A stretch of DNA of 5,924 bases from Akkermansiaceae bacterium (GTDB taxonomy: Bacteria > Verrucomicrobiota > Verrucomicrobiia > Verrucomicrobiales > Akkermansiaceae). This document shows, piece after piece, positions 1 through 5,924 of this stretch. The position numbers and the translations under genes are program-made. Numbering within the stretch: position 1 is the first letter of the stretch; each line of letters opens with the position of its first letter. The stretch is from the NCBI GenBank assembly GCA_025457805.1, contig JALOTR010000250.1, forward strand, positions 1-5,924, in the 5' to 3' direction. The notes under the pieces were generated by a model, which did not search any database, had not been told where the DNA came from, and was given only the letters and a program-made list of their open reading frames with translations.

Positions 1-1831
1 GCCCGGCTGCGGACCGGGTCTGGTGGGATCGTCTGGCCAAGACTCCGGAGGGAATGGAGGCGATCCGGGCGGCCGAAAAATGGCTCTCCTCCCCCATGCC
101 GGCTTTCGACCCGGAGCGTTATTTGGATTTCACCACGAATGGAAATCGCACCCGCTATCAGGAAATCAACACCCGCCGCTGGGATCGCCTGAAGCGGCTG
201 GTGATCGGCGAGTGTCTCGAAGGAAAAGGCCGCTTCGTGGCAGCGATCGATGACACCGTGAAAAGCCTCTGCGGCGATCCCTCCTGGGTCCTTCCCGCAC
301 ACGATCCCGGAGCCGGTGTGTTCAAGGGTGGTGCGCCGTTTGTGGACTTGGGTGTGGCGATGAATGGTTACCAAATGGCGCTCTCGGCCTGGTTGCTGGA
401 GGACCGCCTTGCGCCGGAAACCTTGGCAATGATGCGCGAGCAGGTTTCCAAGCGCCTGACCGGTCCTGTGATGAAAACCATCGACGGCACCGCCACGGCC
501 GGCGTGAAAAACGGCCATTGGTGGGCGCGCTGCAATCACAACTGGACGAGGCATCGCCCGAGGTGAGGGCCAAGGCGATCCAGTGGGCGGAAAACAACAT
601 GACCGCCTTTCTTTCCGGCTTCGGCAAGGATGGCTATTGCAGTGAGGGAGTGAGTTATTGGAATTATGGTTTTGGTCATTTCACCCATCTCGCGGAACTG
701 CTGCGTTGGGACACCAAAGGGGCGGTGGATCTCTTCAAACCTGCGCAGGTCCAAGTCATCGCTGCCGCCCCATCCGCGCTGGAACTGGCGGACGGCGTGT
801 ATCCGGCATTTGCGGATTGTGGTCTGAACGCCGCTCCGGATCCCTCGCTTGTGGAACTCCTCCGCTGGCGTCTCGCGGCCCAACCCTTCAGTGGAAATCC
901 CGCCGCCCCGCTCGCTGAGAATACGCAGATTTACTTCACGCTCGGCGACCTCGCCGCACGAAGTGAGGCCGGTGCCATGGGTCATGCAAAAACACCGTCG
1001 CTGCCCTTGCGTTCGTGGTTTCCAAACAGCGGCGTGTGCGTTGCGAGGCCTGCCAAGGCAGGTGCAATGTCCGCCGCATGGAAGGGCGGACACAATGCCG
1101 AGCACCACAATCACAATGATGTCGGCACCACGCTGGTCGCATGGCGGGGACGCCCGATCCTCGCCGATCCCGGAGCCATGGTTTACAACGCGAAGACCTT
1201 CAGCAAGGACCGCTACCGCATGCCGATCATGGGGTCATTCGGCCACTCGGTGCCGGTTGTGGCGGGCATGCTCCAAGCTCCGGGTGGAAAGTGCGCGGGC
1301 AGGGTGGTTTCCACCTCTTTCACGGATGAGAGGGACGAGGTTGTCATCGATCTGGCATCCGCGTATCCGGACTCGGGCCTGAAACAACTGACGCGTCATT
1401 GGGAATACCGCCGCGAAGGTGATGCGTCGCTGGTCATCGAGGATCGTTTCGAATTCACCAAACCCGCCGACTTCGCCACGGCCTTGGTGGGCATGGGCGA
1501 TTGGTATCTCGTCAATGAAACAGAAAACGAAACCTCTTTCCTGATTGATGGCGGCCACGACGCGGTGCTCGCCGTCAAGGTGGAATCCTCCGGTCCAAGA
1601 GTGTGGCAAGTCATCCAGGTTCCCAATCCCGGCAAGATCTCTCCCAGCCGCCTCGGTGTGGGCCTCAAGTCACCCGCCGCCACCGGCTGGACCCGCATCA
1701 CCATCAGCCCTGCGCCATCGGGAGCCAGCTCCAAGCTCACCAAAATCGCACCCGGGACCATGCCCGAATTGCTGGTTGATGCACGCCGTGCTCCTTCATT
1801 GACCGCAGCGGCTTCAGCCCCTTCCTTTTGA
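1..1831 (+). pseudogene. Heparinase II/III-like polysaccharide lyase, 5'-truncated by the window and frameshifted
   Basis: This is the 3' part of a gene for a secreted or periplasmic polysaccharide lyase of the heparinase II/III-like superfamily (alpha/alpha toroid followed by a beta-sandwich). Such enzymes cleave acidic polysaccharides by beta-elimination; the substrate cannot be told here. The first frame is open from base 3 (codons at 3, 6, 9...), so the ATG at 54 is internal. It carries family-typical blocks: R-x-x-R-L near 180, S-W-V-L-P-A-H-D near 283-306, and H-W-W-A-R-C-N-H-N-W at 516-545. It stops at 564-566. The -1 frame takes over at about 542 and runs to TGA 1829-1831, with S-Y-W-N-Y-G (653-670), E-H-H-N-H-N-D (1100-1120), I-L-A-D-P-G (1157-1174) and G-H-S (1241-1249). 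By family analogy with Flavobacterium (Pedobacter) heparinase II, the Tyr of YWNYG and the His pair of HNHND belong to the catalytic and metal site. The usual N-x-V-C-x-x-G stretch after N-W is missing, so the product is probably inactive. Family call is firm; pseudogene versus assembly error is open. Confidence 0.85.
540..550 (+). other. Frame-disruption point with probable small deletion
   Basis: Up to TGG at 543-545 the first frame encodes the conserved N-H-N-W. From CTG at 542-544 the second frame encodes L-D-E-A-S-P-E-V, the usual next helix. The two correct frames therefore meet within a few bases. In related lyases about 12-18 residues (N-x-V-C-x-x-G plus an Ala-rich helix) lie between these blocks. 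A deletion between two CTGGA copies, one read as xxC-TGG-Axx and the other as CTG-GAx, would remove 3n+1 bases and give exactly this join. The ancestral sequence is not visible, so the mechanism is inferred. Confidence 0.6.
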
Positions 1832-1862
1832 CCATTCTGCAAGCTCTCCCTTGCGCCACGGA

Positions 1863-1879
1863 GAAATTCCGACAATTTC
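1863..1879. repeat. Small AT-rich inverted repeat between lyase gene and repeat-protein gene
   Basis: GAAATT (1863-1868) and AATTTC (1874-1879) form a perfect 6-bp inverted repeat with a 5-base spacer. It lies in the 129-bp gap between the lyase stop and the next start, and is AT-rich in a GC-rich setting. It has no following T-run on the plus strand, so it is not a convincing intrinsic terminator. It could be an operator for the downstream gene or chance. No clear sigma-70 promoter was found in the gap. Confidence 0.2.
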
Positions 1880-1960
1880 CCAAGACGGCAACGCTCTGCC
1901 GAGGTATCCTGGCCCGGCGCGGCACTCGCCATTTCCTCCATCCCCAACTGCATTCGCTCC

Positions 1961-3238
1961 ATGAAACCCACCACCACCACCACCTTGGCTGCCATCGTCC
2001 TCGTCGGAGCGGTGGGATTCACCGCAGGGAGAATTTCATCTTCGGCTCCCACGGATTCATCGACTTCCGAAACGAAGTCCACAGCCTCCGAGAGGGCCTC
2101 GCGAATGAGTGAGGGATCCGGCAACCGCGAGGAAACTGCCAGCACCCGCAAGGTCCGCCGGGCTGAACGGGCTGAAAAACAGGCGAGCACACCGGAACAA
2201 CGTTTGGCCGATCTGAGCGCCATCGTTCGCGGTGAAAATCCATTGGACCGCAGCCGTGCCTTGCTCGCATTCATCGATCAACTCGGGCCGGATGACTTTG
2301 AGGCGGCAGTCGCCGGTTTCAGAAGCCTCGGCATCACCGAGAGCCGCTTTGGCGAATACTCGATGCTGCTCGCCGCATGGGCGCAGGCAGATCCGCTCGC
2401 CGCATTGGACTATGCCAAGGCCAATACCGGAAATCGCTTCGCCACCAATACCATCCTTTCCACCTGGGCATCGATCGATCCGGAAGCCGCCATCCGTTGG
2501 GCGGAATCCAACCACGAAGGCGACGATGCGAACCCCCACATGGCAGGCATCATCCGCAGTCTCGCCGCAAGCGATCCCACCCGCGCCACCCAACTTCTCA
2601 CCAGCATGCCGCGCAGCGAAGAACGCGGTGAAGCGCTCGATGCCATGCTGCCCCATCTTTTCAAACAAGGCAACGAAGCCACCCGCTCATGGATCGATTC
2701 GATCACCGATGAAGCCCTCCGCAATGGCGCCATGCTTCGTTCGGCGGAACGCCTTGCCGCCACCGATCCCGCTGGCACGGCAAGCTGGTTGCTAGCCAAT
2801 CCCAGCGAGGCCACCCAGCGCAGACTGGATGATGTTTACAGCACATGGGCCCGCGATGACGAGCAGGGAGCCATCCGTTCACTTGCCGCTTTGCCGCCAG
2901 GCGAAAATCGTGCGAACGCCCTTCGCGGTGTGGTTTCCAGCGTGGCGGTCCGCGATCCTTCAGCCGCCGTCTCGATGATGGATCGCTTCCCGAATGATGT
3001 CACCGACCGCGTCGTGCAGAACTTCGTCTGGCATTCCTTCGGCAATGATCCATCCGTCGCCGTGAATCAAATCTCACGCATCACCGACGAACGGGATCGC
3101 GATCAAATGTATCGCCGCACGATGGACGCCTGGTTGGAGCGCGACAACGCCGCAGCCACCGCATGGATGCAGAACAATCAACTTCCTCCCTCCGTTCAGG
3201 AGCACATCAACCGTCGCTTGAATCAACAGCGGCAGTGA
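1961..3238 (+). CDS. Exported alpha-helical repeat protein of unknown function, 425 aa
   Basis: I do not recognise a named function. The N-terminus (M-K-P, five Thr, then a hydrophobic stretch to about residue 23) looks like a signal peptide or membrane anchor. There is one Lys before the core, no lipobox Cys and no clear A-x-A cleavage site. Residues 25-80 are Ser/Thr/Glu/Arg-rich and probably a disordered linker. Residues 137-405 form about nine degenerate repeats of the type W-A-x-x-D-P-x-A-A-x-x-W-A. The 'D-P' positions are 144, 173, 205, 237 (G-N), 269, 299, 332, 363 and 395, mostly 31-32 apart. The pattern suggests a helical-hairpin solenoid that binds other proteins or a surface polymer. 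No cysteine is present and no catalytic motif was seen. Similar proteins are, to my knowledge, common in Verrucomicrobia (recollection, not a search). The start is chosen because the hydrophobic segment follows directly; the Shine-Dalgarno site is poor. The gene is convergent with the DUF3592 gene. Confidence 0.85.
   Translation: MKPTTTTTLAAIVLVGAVGFTAGRISSSAPTDSSTSETKSTASERASRMSEGSGNREETASTRKVRRAERAEKQASTPEQRLADLSAIVRGENPLDRSRALLAFIDQLGPDDFEAAVAGFRSLGITESRFGEYSMLLAAWAQADPLAALDYAKANTGNRFATNTILSTWASIDPEAAIRWAESNHEGDDANPHMAGIIRSLAASDPTRATQLLTSMPRSEERGEALDAMLPHLFKQGNEATRSWIDSITDEALRNGAMLRSAERLAATDPAGTASWLLANPSEATQRRLDDVYSTWARDDEQGAIRSLAALPPGENRANALRGVVSSVAVRDPSAAVSMMDRFPNDVTDRVVQNFVWHSFGNDPSVAVNQISRITDERDRDQMYRRTMDAWLERDNAAATAWMQNNQLPPSVQEHINRRLNQQRQ
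1970..1984 (+). repeat. (ACC)5 trinucleotide repeat in the signal-peptide n-region
   Basis: Five consecutive ACC codons encode Thr4-Thr8 of the exported repeat protein, just before its hydrophobic core. The tract is short. Slippage would change Thr number in frame, not switch the gene off. Confidence 0.7.
2369..3175 (+). repeat. Coding region for about nine degenerate 29-32-residue protein repeats
   Basis: Aligning the D-P-x-A-A core gives nine units whose anchor residues fall 29, 32, 32, 32, 31-ish, 32, 31 and 32 residues apart. Best conserved units are D-P-E-A-A-I-R-W (173-180), G-N-E-A-T-R-S-W (237-244) and D-N-A-A-A-T-A-W (395-402). The repeat is near the length of TPR or Sel1 units but lacks their consensus residues. 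Only the protein pattern is conserved; I did not see near-identical DNA copies. Confidence 0.75.
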
Positions 3239-3257
3239 GACTCACGATGTTGATCCC

Positions 3258-5066
3258 TCAGCGGGTTGACTTCCATTCCTGAAGACGGCGCACGAGAATC
3301 TCCGCGGTGTTGGATTCTGTGATGCCATCCACGATGGTATGTTTTTTCGCCATCACGGTTTCCAATCGTACTCGGTAAAAACGCGTATTGCCGGAACTCA
3401 TATTGGTATCGTGGCTGAAGCCGATGATGGAGGATTTATCAAATGACTTCTTCCATGAGATCGGTCCGAGCTTCTCGGCGATCCGCAATCCTCCCGGATC
3501 AAACGTCGCAGTGCGCTGATGAAACAAGTTCCAGAAAATCACCAACCAAATCACTCCGGCACTCAGCGGCCATACGATTTGAAAAATCATGGGTGCATCC
3601 TGTTTCACCAAAAACACAGCCGCCGCCGTCCAGATCAAATCGAATACCACCAGGAACAAAATCATCGACCGATGACGGGCAGGCGGACAGTGGAATGAAA
3701 CGGGATGTCCCCGCTCATCAAAATTTGCCGTGATCCGCCGCGCAGCAAGAAGCGCCGGAAGGTCCGCCGCCGCATCATCCAAAATCGAAGTTGATACATC
3801 CGATGACTCACCTCCCCGCTCCATCTTCATGCGCGGAGAGTCCGCCGTGCGGAATACCGGGATGTCGAATTTGCAATGGATCGGCGTTCCCGCGACCTTG
3901 AACTCAAGCTGCCATTGAAAACGTTCGTCGGAAGCTTCATCCCCGCTGGTTTCCGGAGCATCCGCAGGCAGAGCGAAGGAAATAGGCAAACGGAAACCTG
4001 TGAGATCACGGATCATCCGGTCTTGCGGGACGGCCACGGAATGGGTCCATACCGTTTCCGTGGTCGTGCTGCGATTGTCGCCCGAGCCACTGCTGATCGA
4101 TTTCCTGCATGTCAGAACCGCCTCACCATCCGCCCTCATCGGCAAGGGCTTTTGCAGAAGCAGATGGCCTTGCATCGTGCCACCCGGCCACCATGGCCAA
4201 CTCTTCGGCTCGAAGCGCGCACGGCCCACGCTTCTTTGATGGCGGAAACTCTTGATGGATAATGATACCGGGATCGCCCACAACACCACAAAGAATGCAA
4301 GAAACCAGGCATTCGGTTGCGATGCAAACGCACCGCTCCACGCCGTAGCCAGAATCAGCGGCAGCACCACCAAGCCGGACCAGAAGGTATAGATATACAA
4401 TGCCATGCGCCCCGGTCCCTGGCTTTCGGGAATCGTATCGCCTGCCCACGCATGCTTCCACTTCCATGGCATGTTTGGATGGCTCTCGCGCAACTTCGCT
4501 TCCCGCGACATGACTCGCATTCCGATCAAACCTCCAATCACCAGACCCGCGCCCACGGCCGGGAAGGTCAGCACGAAGATCGCAAGAAAGGCCAGCATCT
4601 GCCACCGGAAACTGCGATACAACACCGCTTCGGAGGGTTTTGCCGGATTGACATAACATCGGAATGCTTCCGCGCCCCCGGCTGCGGGATCACGCTCGGC
4701 ACCTGATGGTTTTTTCCCCACATGGCGGGAAAGCTCGCGATGGATGTCATGGTGGAAACTCCCCACATTGTCCGCACCGCTGGAGAAGGACACCCGGTCT
4801 CCCTGATAGGTTTTTCCCTGATAGATATAATGATATCTCGCCACCACCTTGTAAGTGGTGCTGTCATCCCCGCGGCTTTCCTTCAGCTCCGCACTTTCGA
4901 TCCAACAAGGCGCCTCCACCCAGCGCTGCGCATTCCACCAATTCACGATGGGCGAGAAATACAACCAGCTAATGAACATTCCCGCCGCGAAAAACGGCAA
5001 ACCAAACAGCGAGAGGCAGCCGGCAGAAAGGGGATGGTTCGCTTTTTTCGCTCGTTTCGCTTTCAT
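3258..5066 (-). CDS. DUF3592-domain integral membrane protein, 602 aa, unknown function
   Basis: The N-terminal part matches the DUF3592 pattern: a membrane segment (residues about 14-38), then a beta-rich domain with Y-K-V-V-A-R-Y-x-Y-x-Y-Q-G-K-T-Y-x-G (72-89) and R-C-Y-V-N-P-x-x-P-x-x-A-V-L-Y (136-150), then a second membrane segment (155-186). Two more hydrophobic segments follow (221-245 and 253-273). A soluble segment of about 190 residues (275-465) holds F-A-L-P-A-D-A-P-E-T and, later, C-K-F-D-I-P-V-F, which resembles a beta-sandwich. Two final segments (468-488, 493-516) and a soluble tail of about 85 residues complete it. The role is unknown. A longer version is open to an ATG at 5177, but that codon lies inside the terminator hairpin of the upstream unit and adds 37 residues unlike the family. 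The ATG at 5066 has AGGCGG at 5075-5070 and leads into a Lys/Arg-rich segment before the first helix, so I prefer it. The ATG at 5105 is a further alternative. The 3' end is 19 bp from the convergent repeat-protein gene. Confidence 0.85.
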   Translation of the reverse strand: MKAKRAKKANHPLSAGCLSLFGLPFFAAGMFISWLYFSPIVNWWNAQRWVEAPCWIESAELKESRGDDSTTYKVVARYHYIYQGKTYQGDRVSFSSGADNVGSFHHDIHRELSRHVGKKPSGAERDPAAGGAEAFRCYVNPAKPSEAVLYRSFRWQMLAFLAIFVLTFPAVGAGLVIGGLIGMRVMSREAKLRESHPNMPWKWKHAWAGDTIPESQGPGRMALYIYTFWSGLVVLPLILATAWSGAFASQPNAWFLAFFVVLWAIPVSLSIKSFRHQRSVGRARFEPKSWPWWPGGTMQGHLLLQKPLPMRADGEAVLTCRKSISSGSGDNRSTTTETVWTHSVAVPQDRMIRDLTGFRLPISFALPADAPETSGDEASDERFQWQLEFKVAGTPIHCKFDIPVFRTADSPRMKMERGGESSDVSTSILDDAAADLPALLAARRITANFDERGHPVSFHCPPARHRSMILFLVVFDLIWTAAAVFLVKQDAPMIFQIVWPLSAGVIWLVIFWNLFHQRTATFDPGGLRIAEKLGPISWKKSFDKSSIIGFSHDTNMSSGNTRFYRVRLETVMAKKHTIVDGITESNTAEILVRRLQEWKSTR

Positions 5067-5069
5067 GAG

Positions 5070-5075
5070 CCGCCT
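5070..5075 (-). promoter_or_regulatory. Ribosome binding site deciding the start of the DUF3592 gene
   Basis: On the minus strand AGGCGG lies three bases before the ATG at 5066-5064. It is only a partial match to AGGAGG and its spacing is short. It still favours this start over the ATGs at 5177 and 5105, which have no purine-rich site. Confidence 0.4.
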
Positions 5076-5108
5076 GTGATGGACGCCTGTGTTTATGCAT
5101 TCCATCAC
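5076..5108 (-). promoter_or_regulatory. Inverted repeat in the leader of the DUF3592 gene
   Basis: GTGATGGA (5076-5083) and TCCATCAC (5101-5108) are a perfect 8-bp inverted repeat with a 17-base spacer. In the minus-strand transcript the stem would end right against AGGCGG, the putative ribosome binding site. It could be a protein-binding operator or an RNA hairpin affecting translation. The octamer CGCCTGTG is also repeated directly at 5071-5078 and 5084-5091. Function is inferred only from position. Confidence 0.35.
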
Positions 5109-5126
5109 GGATTGCAAATCCGGATT
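5109..5126. promoter_or_regulatory. Overlapping palindromes upstream of the DUF3592 gene
   Basis: AATCCGGATT at 5117-5126 is a perfect 10-bp palindrome. It overlaps a second inverted repeat, GGATT (5109-5113) with AATCC (5117-5121). The site lies 43-60 bases upstream of the preferred ATG, where an operator or promoter would be expected. No convincing -35/-10 pair was found around it. Confidence 0.25.
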
Positions 5127-5139
5127 AAGCCGCACATCT

Positions 5140-5188
5140 AACAAAATCCGCCTGTTCCCGAACCGGAATCGGCTCATGGAACAGGCGG
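5140..5188 (-). terminator. Intrinsic terminator of the Hsp20 unit
   Basis: CCGCCTGTTCC (5148-5158) pairs perfectly with GGAACAGGCGG (5178-5188), giving an 11-bp stem with a 19-base loop that holds a smaller nested repeat. Read on the minus strand, the stem is followed by ATTTTGTT (5147-5140), a U-rich tail. The direction and its place 49 bp past the hsp20-type stop codon fit a Rho-independent terminator for the two Hsp20 genes. Confidence 0.8.
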
Positions 5189-5195
5189 GCGGAAG

Positions 5196-5212
5196 GGCTC
5201 CCCGGCGGAGCC
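5196..5212. repeat. GC-rich hairpin between Hsp20 stop and terminator
   Basis: GGCTCC (5196-5201) and GGAGCC (5207-5212) form a 6-bp stem with a 5-base loop. It has no T-run on either side. It lies just before the main terminator on the minus strand and may add 3'-end stability to the transcript, or be chance in GC-rich DNA. Confidence 0.4.
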
Positions 5213-5237
5213 GGGCGCAGGCTCCATCATGGACTCA

Positions 5238-5633
5238 TCAGTTCGTGATGTTGATCCTGCGCGGCTGCGCTTCGCGGGCCTTGGGCAGTTCGATTTCGAG
5301 CACCCCGTTCCGCAGGCGTGCCTTGATCTCCGCGTCATCCAGGTCGCGATTCAGATTGAATGTGCGCTGATAACGGCCGGTCAGGTATTCGCTCGAAATC
5401 GCCGCATGCCCTTCGCGCGATTGCGGGCGCTGGTTTGCGGAAACCGAGAGCACCTTGTTGTGAAGGGTGATTTCCACATCCTCATCCCGCACTCCCGGAA
5501 GATCGCAGCGGATCAGGACCGACTCCGGCTTTTCATAAATGTCCGCCGCCGGAATGAAGACCTGCGGCTCGGCAGCGGATGCCGGTGCTTCGGCCACACC
5601 TGTGTTTCCCGTGTTGCATGTGTTGATGTTCAT
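5238..5633 (-). CDS. Hsp20/alpha-crystallin small heat-shock protein, 131 aa
   Basis: This is an ATP-independent cytoplasmic holdase that binds unfolding proteins during stress and hands them to the DnaK/ClpB system (family knowledge). The alpha-crystallin domain covers about residues 27-118: P-A-A-D-I-Y-E (28-34), C-D-L-P-G-V (43-48), the G-x-Y-x-R-x-F strand (86-92), and the hallmark A-R-L-R-N-G-V-L (105-112) followed by E-L-P-K (115-118). The C-terminal tail has the I-x-I anchor (I127-N-I129) that fits the edge groove of a neighbouring subunit. The N-terminal arm is short (about 25 residues) and Asn/Thr-rich, with Cys6. The start at 5633 is the first ATG in this frame and gives a normal family length; the upstream sequence has no clear Shine-Dalgarno site. 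It lies 35 bp after the stop of a second Hsp20 gene on the same strand and is followed by a strong terminator, so it is probably the last gene of a two-gene or longer operon. Confidence 0.95.
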   Translation of the reverse strand: MNINTCNTGNTGVAEAPASAAEPQVFIPAADIYEKPESVLIRCDLPGVRDEDVEITLHNKVLSVSANQRPQSREGHAAISSEYLTGRYQRTFNLNRDLDDAEIKARLRNGVLEIELPKAREAQPRRINITN

Positions 5634-5668
5634 GTTTTTGATAAAAGGTTGGATGGTTCGGATTTCTG

Positions 5669-5924
5669 TTAGTTGACGTTGATGGGGATGGTTTTGGGCT
5701 TGGATCTCTCCGCACGCGGCAATGTCACTTCGAGCACGCCGTTTTCATAACTTGCGGAGATCCCGCCGTCCTCCACCTCGAAAGGCAGACCGACCGTGCG
5801 GACGAATTTGCCCGTGACCCGCTCGCGGCGATGGGTGACCACGCCTTCTCCTTCCGGTGCGTCATCCTTGATGGAGCCGCGGATGGTGAGTTGGCCCTTG
5901 GCGAGAGTGATCTCCAGATCTTCG
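5669..5924 (-). CDS. Second Hsp20/alpha-crystallin family protein, 5' end beyond the window
   Basis: Reading the minus strand from the window edge to TAA at 5671-5669 gives about 84 C-terminal residues of another small heat-shock protein. Visible blocks are E-D-L-E-I-T-L (domain beta-strand), R-R-E-R-V-T-G-K-F-V-R (the G-x-F/Y-x-R strand), the hallmark S-Y-E-N-G-V-L-E-V-T-L-P-R, and a C-terminal I-P-I anchor followed by N-V-N. The N-terminal arm and the first strands are outside the window. It differs from the downstream Hsp20 at many positions, so this is an old paralogous pair, not a recent duplication. The 35-bp gap and shared strand suggest co-transcription. Related bacteria often keep two such subunits that may co-assemble; that is inference here. 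Confidence 0.9.
   Translation of the reverse strand, partial: EDLEITLAKGQLTIRGSIKDDAPEGEGVVTHRRERVTGKFVRTVGLPFEVEDGGISASYENGVLEVTLPRAERSKPKTIPINVN

Noticed and set aside
504..566. Programmed -1 frameshifting in the lyase gene
   Set aside because: The only A-rich site (G-AAA-AAC at 506-512) is not a canonical slippery heptamer, slipping there would lose the conserved N-H-N-W, and the missing conserved segment would remain unexplained.
518..1831. Independent 437-aa gene starting at TTG 518
   Set aside because: The start is an alternative codon without a ribosome binding site inside a conserved lyase motif. The protein lacks the first half of its fold, which is encoded just upstream in another frame.
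1881..1910. Promoter ending in TATCCT upstream of the repeat-protein gene
   Set aside because: The -10 match is weak and no acceptable -35 hexamer lies at 16-18 bp; too poor to annotate.
1396..2274. 292-aa minus-strand reading frame
   Set aside because: It lies antisense to two well-supported genes, shows no family motifs or low-cost start signal, and is the kind of long antisense frame expected in GC-rich DNA.
2057..2668. 203-aa minus-strand reading frame
   Set aside because: It is antisense to the repeat-protein gene, mirrors its repeat codons, and has no recognisable domain.
3235..3245. GTGAG-A-CTCAC as a terminator between the convergent genes
   Set aside because: The stem is 5 bp with a one-base loop that cannot form as an RNA hairpin, and there is no T-run.
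5229..5672. 147-aa plus-strand reading frame
   Set aside because: It is antisense to the Hsp20 gene, whose protein matches the alpha-crystallin family throughout.

Overview
The window reads as a stretch of GC-rich bacterial chromosome. The best taxonomic guess is Verrucomicrobiota (a Luteolibacter/Haloferula-like member of the Verrucomicrobiales). This is an inference from gene content: a heparinase II/III-type polysaccharide lyase, a large secreted alpha-repeat protein with 'W-A-x-x-D-P-x-A-A' units, a DUF3592 membrane protein, and paired Hsp20 genes with poor Shine-Dalgarno sites. No rRNA, tRNA, mobile element, CRISPR array or phage gene was seen.

Left part, plus strand (1-1831): the 3' portion of a heparinase II/III-like polysaccharide lyase gene that enters from outside the window. 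Its reading frame is broken near 545. The two halves carry the right conserved blocks in the right order, but a piece of the active-site helix region is missing exactly where the frame changes. A short deletion between two CTGGA microhomologies explains this best. The rest of the frame is clean, so the lesion is recent or is an assembly error.

Middle, plus strand (1961-3238): a 425-residue exported or membrane-anchored protein of unknown function, built from about nine degenerate repeats spaced 29-32 residues apart (predicted alpha-solenoid). It converges, with a 19-bp gap, on a minus-strand gene (3258-5066). That gene encodes a 602-residue membrane protein with an N-terminal DUF3592 domain, six predicted membrane segments and a long soluble beta-rich insert. 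Neither has a recognised biochemical role.

Right part, minus strand (5238-5924): two tandem small heat-shock proteins of the Hsp20/alpha-crystallin family, 35 bp apart and probably one transcript. The upstream one runs off the window edge. A strong intrinsic terminator (5140-5188, minus strand) closes this unit and separates it from the DUF3592 gene, whose leader carries inverted repeats next to its ribosome binding site.

The genes do not form an obvious pathway. The window looks like three independent units: carbohydrate degradation, uncharacterised envelope proteins, and stress chaperones. The most notable items are the broken lyase, the regular repeat protein and the multi-domain DUF3592 protein. 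I see no convincing evidence of a new multi-gene system.
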